Part shown: positions 1 through 10,900 of the stretch, piece after piece
Position numbering within the stretch: position 1 is the stretch's first letter
Layout: the number at the start of each line of letters is the position of its first letter
Assembly: GCF_033807575.1 (NCBI RefSeq)
Contig: NC_084725.1
Coordinates: forward strand, 13,179,001 to 13,243,000
From: Cydia pomonella
Taxonomy: Eukaryota; Arthropoda; Insecta; Lepidoptera; Tortricidae
Length of the DNA: 64,000 nucleotides
Reading direction: 5' to 3'
Program-made: the position numbers and the translations under genes
Notes under the pieces: model-generated
Told to the model about the DNA's origin: nothing
What the model saw: the letters and a program-made list of their open reading frames with translations, nothing else
Databases searched by the model: none

Positions 1-388
1 CCACACATATAGACCTATTTTCATGTACGATGAGTGAATTCACAAAAGTAGCTGTATTAACTCTTTGTTATATTGAATAGGTAGTATGTAGGTTAAAAAT
101 TTAGTTGTTAGATATAGGTACTTGTTTTTTGTTTGTTTGTATATTTAATTTGTTGCTACATTATCGCATTGGGTTCAGCCTGTAATGATAATTGTATGTG
201 TGGAAATAAAAAAAAATAAAAATAAAAAAAATAAAAATATATGGGCCATAAAGTCGTGTATAGATATTTTTGGCACTTGACTTGACGTGACTGTACAATG
301 AAAGTTTCGTTCATTCCATTCGTGCCGGTTTTCGTGAATTAAGCTGCACCTCGCGAGCGAAATAATTGGCCAAAAGTGTTTCTCTATA
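1..388. other. 3' flank of the gene, no gene seen
   Basis: AT-rich sequence with A-rich runs around 206-240. The open frame here is low-complexity Phe/Ile/Leu and has no gene-like features. Confidence 0.5.
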
Positions 389-624
389 ATAAATAAATAA
401 ATAAATATAAATAAATAAATATTATAGGACATTATTACACAAATTGACTAAGTCCCACAGTAAGCTCAATAAGGCTTGTGTTGAGGGTACTTAGACAACG
501 ATATATATAATATATAAATAATTATAAATACTTAAATACATAGAAAACACCCATGACTCAGGAACAAATATCCATGCTCATCACACAAATAAATGCCCTT
601 ACCAGGATTTGAACCCGGGACCAT
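389..624 (-). mobile_element. SINE-A copy (tRNA-headed SINE), 5'-truncated
   Basis: Read on the minus strand it has the B-box-like GGTTCAAATCC, the body with ATGAGCATGGATATTTG and GGGTGTTTTCT, and the tail with ACTTAGTCAATTTGTGTAAT followed by (ATTT)n repeats. Near-identical copies are at 17471-17686, 32714-32978, 41158-41366 and 61267-61532. This copy lacks the tRNA A-box side. Confidence 0.85.
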
Positions 625-1449
625 AACAATAATAACATAATAACAGGTATTATTTAAGTTAATTTATCATAAATGTCCAAACATTAACTTTAGCACATTT
701 CAAGCTAGAACAAAAAAAGTAACCAACAGAGCAACAACTATCGATACTATTTCGATGTCGAAATAACAGTTTGAAAGTTTATTTTTAGTAACGGTACACA
801 CATTTACCCTTCAGTTTTAAATACATATTAAAAATCAGTCAGTAAAAGTCTGAATCTAACACACAACTTATTTAAGGCCCTGCGTATAAGGTGATATACA
901 TAATGATCTAAATTAGATTATTTTAGGAATATAGTTGTGTTGCCAACTCTTTCCTTAAAGTGCGACCACCGAGTACAAGAGTTCCGTACGTTGACCTTTT
1001 GCTACGATTTCATGTCGCTCACGCGCAATTTGGTTGAAACATATATATAACATATTCGCCTGTCAGAGAAGTCACCCTAAAAATAAATTCAGACGATTAA
1101 TACATGGAGTTCTCTGCTCCAAAGCCGGCCTATATATCAGTGGTGCGATTCAACTCCATTCCCACCGGAATACCTAATTTGAGCACCTTATTTTACATGT
1201 TTAAAATCTCCAGCTTACCCAAAGGCTGCTAAGCTATTTTCTGTATTTAAATATGCTTTTAACTTTCACTATTTGTTTTTTAAGTGTTCTTTCCTTAATA
1301 TAGCACAAAAGGTCACATTGGCGCCCAACATTTAGTCGTAGAACGAAAGGTCAATGTACTAAACTGTTCACATCCGGTGGCCATAGTTAACACATTGTAC
1401 ATACCTTTGTACGAAGGGCTTGAAACTCAGTGCCCCCACCACAACACAA
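625..1449. other. 3' UTR and flank, no feature recognised apart from the poly(A) candidate
   Basis: I see no open frame, inverted repeat or known repeat of note in this stretch. Part of it probably belongs to the 3' UTR of the minus-strand gene. Confidence 0.4.
778..783 (-). terminator. candidate poly(A) signal of the KDM9-like gene
   Basis: On the minus strand this is AATAAA, about 670 nt past the stop codon. It is the first exact hexamer I noticed in the 3' flank, but AATAAA is frequent by chance in such AT-rich DNA, and the transcript end is not otherwise visible. Confidence 0.3.
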
Positions 1450-1901
1450 TTAGTCCGGCGCACGGTTCACTATCTCCTGTTTAACCTCCTTCTCTTTATT
1501 CTTATCTTTCTTCTCATCTCTCCTATGTTCCTTCTCTTTCCTGCGTTCTTTAGACTTGTCTCGACGCTCAGACTTGTGATGGCTCGACTTGTGTCGACTT
1601 GATGAGGAGTGTCTCCGATGATGCTCGTGTTTGTGTTCTTTATGTTTATCATCTTTTCTGTGTTTATCATCTGACCGCTCGACTTTAGCAGTTCCATCTG
1701 TCCGTTCCATTCTATCTCTCTCTTTCTCTCTAGGTTCTTTTTTCTCCATTTTCTCTTCTGTTTTTTCGGTCTTGGTTTGAGTTTCTGTGCTTTTTCTGTT
1801 CTCTGCTATCTTCAAAGCTGGTTCTTCTTGGAATTTGGCGCTAAGCGCTCGCATTTCAATGACGCCCATTTTGTGTTTAGTTGTTGATGATTTCTTGGTT
1901 T
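1450..1901 (-). CDS. RSBN1: KDM9-like gene, terminal coding exon 12 (residues 719-868)
   Basis: The acceptor is CCTTTTAG|AAACC; two bases complete Glu719. The exon encodes TKKSSTTKHKMG, then a long Lys/Glu/Arg and His/Ser-rich low-complexity tail (about residues 750-860), ending NRAPD and TAA at 1452-1450. Such tails are typical of nuclear and chromatin proteins. The frame agrees with exon 11 only when the donor at 4413 is used. Confidence 0.93.
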
Positions 1902-4900
1902 CTAAAAGGAAAAAAAAATAGTTTATAAATTCGCTATCTGTTGTAAATACATAATAAACGGAAATAAGTTCTTCGTCAAATATTTCATTCTTGATGTAAG
2001 CTTTTTGTGAACTTTTCTTGGCAACTAATATTCATAGACACTATTTTAACAACCCCAAACACATTTAGGTTGCGTTGTATTTTCACAGAGTTCCAATGGC
2101 CTGTCTCCATTGTCAGATAAGCTCCAAGGAGGCCGAGGAGGCCGGGTAGTACTGCTTCAGCCGCAGTGGCACGCTGCAACACGCTCACATGACATTACTC
2201 ACCGGCCTGTACTAGCGCGGGCGGCGCCTCGGGAGCTCGCCTCTCGTCGGCGGGCGAGGAGGCCGAGGAGGCCGGGTAGTACTGCTTCAGCCGCAGTGGC
2301 ACGCTGCAACACGCTCACATGACATTACTCACCGGCCTGTACTAGCGCGGGCGGCGCCTCGGGAGCTCGCCTCTCGTCGGCGGGCGAGGAGGCCGAGGAG
2401 GCCGGGTAGTACTGCTTCAGCCGCAGTGGCACGCTGCAACACGCTCACATGACATTACTCACCGGCCTGTACTAGCGCGGGCGGCGCCTCGGGAGCTCGC
2501 CTCTCGTCGGCGGGCGAGGAGGCCGAGGAGGCCGGGTAGTACTGCTTCAGCCGCAGTGGCACGCTGCAACACGCTCACATGACATTACTCACCGGCCTGT
2601 ACTAGCGCGGGCGGCGCCTCGGGAGCTCGCCTCTCGTCGGCGGGCGAGGAGGCCGAGGAGGCCGGGTAGTACTGCTTCAGCCGCAGTGGCACGCTGCAAC
2701 ACGCTCACATGACATTACTCACCGGCCTGTACTAGCGCGGGCGGCGCCTCGGGAGCTCGCCTCTCGTCGGCGGGCGAGGAGGCCGAGGAGGCCGGGTAGT
2801 ACTGCTTCAGCCGCAGTGGCACGCTGCAACACGCTCACATGACATTACTCACCGGCCTGTACTAGCGCGGGCGGCGCCTCGGGAGCTCGCCTCTCGTCGG
2901 CGGGCGAGGAGGCCGAGGAGGCCGGGTAGTACTGCTTCAGCCGCAGTGGCACGCTGCAACACGCTCACATGACATTACTCACCGGCCTGTACTAGCGCGG
3001 GCGGCGCCTCGGGAGCTCGCCTCTCGTCGGCGGGCGAGGAGGCCGAGGAGGCCGGGTAGTACTGCTTCAGCCGCAGTGGCACGCTGCAACACGCTCACAT
3101 GACATTACTCACCGGCCTGTACTAGCGCGGGCGGCGCCTCGGGAGCTCGCCTCTCGTCGGCGGGCGAGGAGGCCGAGGAGGCCGGGTAGTACTGCTTCAG
3201 CCGCAGTGGCACGCTGCAACACGCTCACATGACATTACTCACCGGCCTGTACTAGCGCGGGCGGCGCCTCGGGAGCTCGCCTCTCGTCGGCGGGCGAGGA
3301 GGCCGAGGAGGCCGGGTAGTACTGCTTCAGCCGCAGTGGCACGCTGCAACACGCTCACATGACATTACTCACCGGCCTGTACTAGCGCGGGCGGCGCCTC
3401 GGGAGCTCGCCTCTCGTCGGCGGGCGAGGAGGCCGAGGAGGCCGGGTAGTACTGCTTCAGCCGCAGTGGCACGCTGCAACACGCTCACATGACATTACTC
3501 ACCGGCCTGTACTAGCGCGGGCGGCGCCTCGGGAGCTCGCCTCTCGTCGGCGGGCGAGGAGGCCGAGGAGGCCGGGTAGTACTGCTTCAGCCGCAGTGGC
3601 ACGCTGCAACACGCTCACATGACATTACTCACCGGCCTGTACTAGCGCGGGCGGCGCCTCGGGAGCTCGCCTCTCGTCGGCGGGCGAGGAGGCCGAGGAG
3701 GCCGGGTAGTACTGCTTCAGCCGCAGTGGCACGCTGCAACACGCTCACATGACATTACTCACCGGCCTGTACTAGCGCGGGCGGCGCCTCGGGAGCTCGC
3801 CTCTCGTCGGCGGGCGAGGAGGCCGAGGAGGCCGGGTAGTACTGCTTCAGCCGCAGTGGCACGCTGCAACACGCTCACATGACATTACTCACCGGCCTGT
3901 ACTAGCGCGGGCGGCGCCTCGGGAGCTCGCCTCTCGTCGGCGGGCGAGGAGGCCGAGGAGGCCGGGTAGTACTGCTTCAGCCGCAGTGGCACGCTGCAAC
4001 ACGCTCACATGACATTACTCACCGGCCTGTACTAGCGCGGGCGGCGCCTCGGGAGCTCGCCTCTCGTCGGCGGGCGAGGAGGCCGAGGAGGCCGGGTAGT
4101 ACTGCTTCAGCCGCAGTGGCACGCTGCAACACGCTCACATGACATTACTCACCGGCCTGTACTAGCGCGGGCGGCGCCTCGGGAGCTCGCCTCTCGTCGG
4201 CGGGCGAGGAGGCCGAGGAGGCCGGGTAGTACTGCTTCAGCCGCAGTGGCACGCTGCAACACGCTCACATGACATTACTCACCGGCCTGTACTAGCGCGG
4301 GCGGCGCCTCGGGAGCTCGCCTCTCGTCGGCGGGCGAGGAGGCCGAGGAGGCCGGGTAGTACTGCTTCAGCCGCAGTGGCACGCTGCAACACGCTCACAT
4401 GACATTACTCACCGGCCTGTACTAGCGCGGGCGGCGCCTCGGGAGCTCGCCTCTCGTCGGCGGGCGAGGAGGCCGAGGAGGCCGGGTAGTACTGCTTCAG
4501 CCGCAGGTGCCACGCTGCAACACGGTCATATTACATTACTCACAAGTTCAGGGACACCCGAAAATGATTTCCCTCGCCCGAAAATAACTGCTCCAAATAG
4601 GGAAGATCGGAAAGCTTTAGAAGAGGCCTTAGTCGGAAACGCCGACAGCCTGACTAGTGACAGTTAAAAATATTCATTAAAAATTTAAGACATTATAAAT
4701 GAGTCAGTAAATAATGGCGTATTATAAACTAACAGAATAAACTTTATCATCTAATAACCATTGATAGAACCATCTAGCTCTGCATCGGCTTTAATACGAC
4801 GAAGTGTGGATGCCATTATAAATAAATTTTCTTTATTCAGATAACTAGGATTCATTGGGGGTTAGGTACATAGTGACTTAAAATCTATTGATAATATTTA

Positions 4901-7900
4901 AAAAAATAAAAAAATTAAACTAATGAAATAAGAATCCGCAATAAATTAGATTAAAACTCACAGTAAATAAATTAAAAATAACAATATTATAAATAAATTA
5001 ACTTAAAATTCACAATATAATAACTACATTAAATAAAAATTCACGTAATTCCAGCTCATTATTTGCCATTCCTAGATGAAAACCTTTATTTGACTGGGTT
5101 ACTAAGGAATCGCCAGTACGACGCTCAGACCGGCACGTTTTACTTCATGTATCTCCAAAACTAATGCATATCCCATTCTAAATCTTTCCAGGCAGTTTTT
5201 ATGAACTACATTTTAAAGTAAAAATAAATAAAAAAAACAAAAATATCGAACATTATATAAATTCGACTTGAAATTTTTATTTCCGGTTTCTTGTATGAAA
5301 AAAGCGAAAAAAAAAAAATTATAACTGCGAGAAAAAGCAATAAATATTGTATAAATAACAATTTTAAACTTATTTTTCAGTTTATTAAATAATAGCATGT
5401 ATATGTATATAAACTGAAAAATCGGAGAAGCCGATTTTGGCCAATGATTAAATGCTTATAAACTGGAAACGGTACCGAATAAAAATAAAATAAAAATATA
5501 CATAAATCCAGGATATCGAGTAGTATAACTATTCCAAATATGACCAAATTCTATGACCTGACATTTCTTTCGCTGCCCACTTGGCGTGAAATGCCCCATA
5601 TGACAACCACGTCACACAAATCCACAAAATTATGAATTATGAAGCCCACTTTACCAGCCTAGGCCAACAATATTGTATGGAAAACCATTCCAGGCGTGAT
5701 ACGCGCCGGCAACATTATGGTCGCCTACATTTTCGCGTATTTGAGAATAATTATTGTCACTCACCAACTGAAGTAACCGCTGAGACGGTCCGGAACTGAT
5801 GGATAATGTTCCGCGGCAGAAAATATATGTCGTCGTCGCAGAGCGGCAGGCGAGAGTAGCGGACACCCTCTCGTCGCAGTTGGTTAAGTTTTGCTTCTTC
5901 TAGCCTGTGAAGTAAATAATAGGTTAATGACATTTCTTAAATTAATCGTCTGGGATATCATTTTGTTATCGTCGGTGCTGGTGACGAATGTGTTATTAGG
6001 AGCCCCGCCAAACGGACATAGTTACATTACGGATAGTTACATTAAGGTGTTAACATGTATTAAGTGTATGCATGGTTACCCTGTTAGGGTATAGCAACAT
6101 AATTGATATCATAAAAACTAATTACTAAAATAAATACAAACATAAAATAACATTCAAGTAAAAACTAGGAATACCTTGCAATTGAAATAATACTATAAAT
6201 AAATATGTCATAAATATTAGTTCTAGTCACAAATCCAGATTTAAGTAATTGCGAGAATAATAATACATTCATTAAATTGAAATTCATTAATCATTAAATT
6301 CATAAAACATAGACATAATTCATAGAAAGTTCATGAGTACTAGCTAAGTAATTCACATTTTATTATAATTTATTTAACATAGAGGTAATTTCCAGGTCAA
6401 ATCATAAATTCGTGTCTGTCATAAACCTTCCCATCGCTCCGTAATGCGGGGCTCCTATTAATGTTTTTTTGTATTGGTACCTTCTACAGTAGACTGCCTC
6501 TAATTAATAAAATGTTGTCTGAGAATTTGATAGACTCACCACGTGACGCACTGCGAGATGGGCGGCTCGTAGAGGTCGAGCTGCAGCAGCTGCACCAGCT
6601 TGTTGAAGTCGGCCGCGTGGAAGATGGACTCACCACGTGACGCACTGCGAGATGGGCGGCTCGTAGAGGTCGAGCTGCAGCAGCTGCACCAGCTTGTTGA
6701 AGTCGGCCGCGTGGAAGATGGACTCACCACGTGACGCACTGCGAGATGGGCGGCTCGTAGAGGTCGAGCTGCAGCAGCTGCACCAGCTTGTTGAAGTCGG
6801 CCGCGTGGAAGATGGACTCACCACGTGACGCACTGCGAGATGGGCGGCTCGTAGAGGTCGAGCTGCAGCAGCTGCACCAGCTTGTTGAAGTCGGCCGCGT
6901 GGAAGATGGACTCACCACGTGACGCACTGCGAGATGGGCGGCTCGTAGAGGTCGAGCTGCAGCAGCTGCACCAGCTTGTTGAAGTCGGCCGCGTGGAAGA
7001 TGGACTCACCACGTGACGCACTGCGAGATGGGCGGCTCGTAGAGGTCGAGCTGCAGCAGCTGCACCAGCTTGTTGAAGTCGGCCGCGTGGAAGATGGACT
7101 CACCACGTGACGCACTGCGAGATGGGCGGCTCGTAGAGGTCGAGCTGCAGCAGCTGCACCAGCTTGTTGAAGTCGGCCGCGTGGAAGATGGACTCACCAC
7201 GTGACGCACTGCGAGATGGGCGGCTCGTAGAGGTCGAGCTGCAGCAGCTGCACCAGCTTGTTGAAGTCGGCCGCGTGGAAGATGGACTCACCACGTGACG
7301 CACTGCGAGATGGGCGGCTCGTAGAGGTCGAGCTGCAGCAGCTGCACCAGCTTGTTGAAGTCGGCCGCGTGGAAGATGGACTCACCACGTGACGCACTGC
7401 GAGATGGGCGGCTCGTAGAGGTCGAGCTGCAGCAGCTGCACCAGCTTGTTGAAGTCGGCCGCGTGGAAGATGGACTCACCACGTGACGCACTGCGAGATG
7501 GGCGGCTCGTAGAGGTCGAGCTGCAGCAGCTGCACCAGCTTGTTGAAGTCGGCCGCGTGGAAGATGGACTCACCACGTGACGCACTGCGAGATGGGCGGC
7601 TCGTAGAGGTCGAGCTGCAGCAGCTGCACCAGCTTGTTGAAGTCGGCCGCGTGGAAGATGGACTCACCACGTGACGCACTGCGAGATGGGCGGCTCGTAG
7701 AGGTCGAGCTGCAGCAGCTGCACCAGCTTGTTGAAGTCGGCCGCGTGGAAGATGGACTCACCACGTGACGCACTGCGAGATGGGCGGCTCGTAGAGGTCG
7801 AGCTGCAGCAGCTGCACCAGCTTGTTGAAGTCGGCCGCGTGGAAGATGGACTCACCACGTGACGCACTGCGAGATGGGCGGCTCGTAGAGGTCGAGCTGC

Positions 7901-10900
7901 AGCAGCTGCACCAGCTTGTTGAAGTCGGCCGCGTGGAAGATGGACTCACCACGTGACGCACTGCGAGATGGGCGGCTCGTAGAGGTCGAGCTGCAGCAGC
8001 TGCACCAGCTTGTTGAAGTCGGCCGCGTGGAAGATGGACTCACCACGTGACGCACTGCGAGATGGGCGGCTCGTAGAGGTCGAGCTGCAGCAGCTGCACC
8101 AGCTTGTTGAAGTCGGCCGCGTGGAAGATGGACTCACCACGTGACGCACTGCGAGATGGGCGGCTCGTAGAGGTCGAGCTGCAGCAGCTGCACCAGCTTG
8201 TTGAAGTCGGCCGCGTGGAAGATGGACTCACCACGTGACGCACTGCGAGATGGGCGGCTCGTAGAGGTCGAGCTGCAGCAGCTGCACCAGCTTGTTGAAG
8301 TCGGCCGCGTGGAAGATGGACTCACCACGTGACGCACTGCGAGATGGGCGGCTCGTAGAGGTCGAGCTGCAGCAGCTGCACCAGCTTGTTGAAGTCGGCC
8401 GCGTGGAAGATGGACTCACCACGTGACGCACTGCGAGATGGGCGGCTCGTAGAGGTCGAGCTGCAGCAGCTGCACCAGCTTGTTGAAGTCGGCCGCGTGG
8501 AAGATGGACTCACCACGTGACGCACTGCGAGATGGGCGGCTCGTAGAGGTCGAGCTGCAGCAGCTGCACCAGCTTGTTGAAGTCGGCCGCGTGGAAGATG
8601 GACTCACCACGTGACGCACTGCGAGATGGGCGGCTCGTAGAGGTCGAGCTGCAGCAGCTGCACCAGCTTGTTGAAGTCGGCCGCGTGGAAGGCCACCACG
8701 TCCTTGGTGATGCGGCCGCGGCCCTCGTCGCCGCCGCAGCTGATGGCTTTCAACACTCCTGTTCAATGGAAACGGTTACTCATAATAGTTTCGAACTGAA
8801 GAATAAGGAAGTTAGGAAGTTCAGTTATGTATGTTAACACTTTATTGTACATAAGACAGGTTAAGATACAATAAAACAGAATGTTTGCAATGTTCAAAGG
8901 CAAACTTATCCATATAAGGGTTCTCTTCCAGTCAACCTTTAAGCAATAAGAGAGTAAAAAAGTTATGTATGATAAATGAACGAACAATGTGTTAAGTTTA
9001 TATCCTGTTCACGGCACCAAATTGTAACGCGTCCATTGATACAGCGATGTCAAGTGACTAGAAAACGGTACAAGACAATTTTTAATGAAAAAAGTGAATG
9101 AAAATGTAAGTATATGTTCTTATTGTGAGCAATGTCATAAAACTCATAAACTTATTTTACAGTACATATGGTGCTATTTTACCGCACTAGTGCGAAAATT
9201 AGCATATTACGTTACTGTGTAGAACATTTAAAGGGCCATATGTACTGTAAAACGTTGTACGATACATGTGCGAATAGGTAATTCGCAACTCGTGTTTTAA
9301 TTTATCGCCACTCGTTTTGAATTTCCTATTTTTGGCACTTGTATCGTAATGTACTAATATTCTATCACTTTGTCTCTTTTTTGTTAGGTTAAGAGAATAA
9401 TTCACTTGTGGTTTAACATGGACGCTGCTGCAAGCCCCCTTCGAGCATCCACTCAGTTGCAGACGGCCGCGGTATAATATATATATGCAGCACTGACCAA
9501 CAGCAGCAGTAGTGATGCGGTCGAGCCCGTGGCCGACGTGGTCGGCGTGGGCGCGCGTGCGGTCCTCGAACAGGAACTCGCGCGCCTCGCTGTAGCGCGG
9601 CAGGTACTGCAGGTTGCGCAGCTCGTTGATGCCCGTCCTGACAACAATATATTTATTTTTTGACTTCGACTGTAATGGTTGAATTAAGATTTCATATATC
9701 AAACTGCAATTGGGTACTTTTCATGCATGGGCTCCCGACTTAACTATAATATTCATTTCAAAACAGTTTAGTCAACTATAATGAAATGGACCAATCACAG
9801 CTCGCCGCGGTCAAGAGAACGAAACAAAACGATAGCTCAAATTAATTATTTATTTTATGTTGTATAGTAGAAACAATTGCTTCATAAGTCATAAACGCAC
9901 ATGTGACACCCTTAATATAGCAACATCTATAGACTACGAAAACCGCTTACCGTTACTTGTTAGTCTCCATAGGCTACGGTGGCCAAAATCAAGAAAAAAC
10001 AGTCTAAAAATAGAATTTAACGCAGAGCAAGTACCAGGGCCTCATGAGTTACGAGAAGGTGGCGCTGCCCACCCCGCCGGGTCCCGGGGGCCGGGCGCGT
10101 ACGAGTGTGAAGGTAGGTAGGAAGGAGACTATACATCTCTATTGTATTGTAGTAATTATTTATTTTAAGATTATTATAATGTAATGTGTACCCATTTATA
10201 AAATGTTGTTATGTATTTTTCATGTCACTATATGATGTTACTATAAATGTTGTATTGACTTGTAAAAGAGCCCTTGAGGCCTACTTGCAGAATAAATTTT
10301 TGAATTTTGAATTTTGGTATCGCGGCTGCTCGCGTATTTTAAATTGCTGTACACTTTTGGCTTGTTTACCTGTATGATTTTATTAGTTTGAAGTATTATT
10401 TGTATTGTCTCGTAGAAAAAGTATTGTATACAATAGTGATATAATCAAGTTTTTCAATCTCGTACCACACTTTGGCAACTCAGCAAGCTTCGTTGCCAAA
10501 ACACGGTACTCGACTGAAAAGCTCTCTATTATATCACGATTGTATCTATAAAATACTATTCTAGCCACATTTAAACACGCACATAACTATTAAGTAAGTT
10601 ATTTAAAAACACATAACAAAAAAGTTCTTCAAAAAAGGAGTGTACAGGTTTTCAAAGGGTCTGCAACGCCTGTAGTTGCGGGCGTCCATAGGCTACGGTG
10701 ACTGCTTACCATCAGGCGGGCCGTATTCTTTTTACCACCGACGTGGTATTAAAAAAATATACTTTACTTGACATTGCTTTAGTCATACTTTCTAGAAATC
10801 AAACATCATTGATTTTTTATTGAATTTTTAATTATTATAGAAATTAGGAGCATTTCAAAAAATCTGTTTTTCGCTCCTAATTTTTACACAAAAAATTACC

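Noticed and set aside
1420..1697. ORFs overlapping the terminal exon in other frames
   Set aside because: They are shadows of the Lys/Glu-rich C-terminal exon of the KDM9-like gene.
2110..2322. Plus-strand ORF of 70 codons
   Set aside because: It is the antisense shadow of the 130-bp exon array.
2127..8690. CRISPR-like direct repeats
   Set aside because: Units are head-to-tail identical with no variable spacers, they derive from coding exons, and the genome is eukaryotic.
6536..8766. Twenty-odd overlapping minus-strand ORFs of 67 codons (and one of 116) that look like a gene family
   Set aside because: They are the same 94-bp exon unit read in alternate frames; each ends at the TGA inside the GTGAGT donor. 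The real coding use is the single exon 8608-8758.
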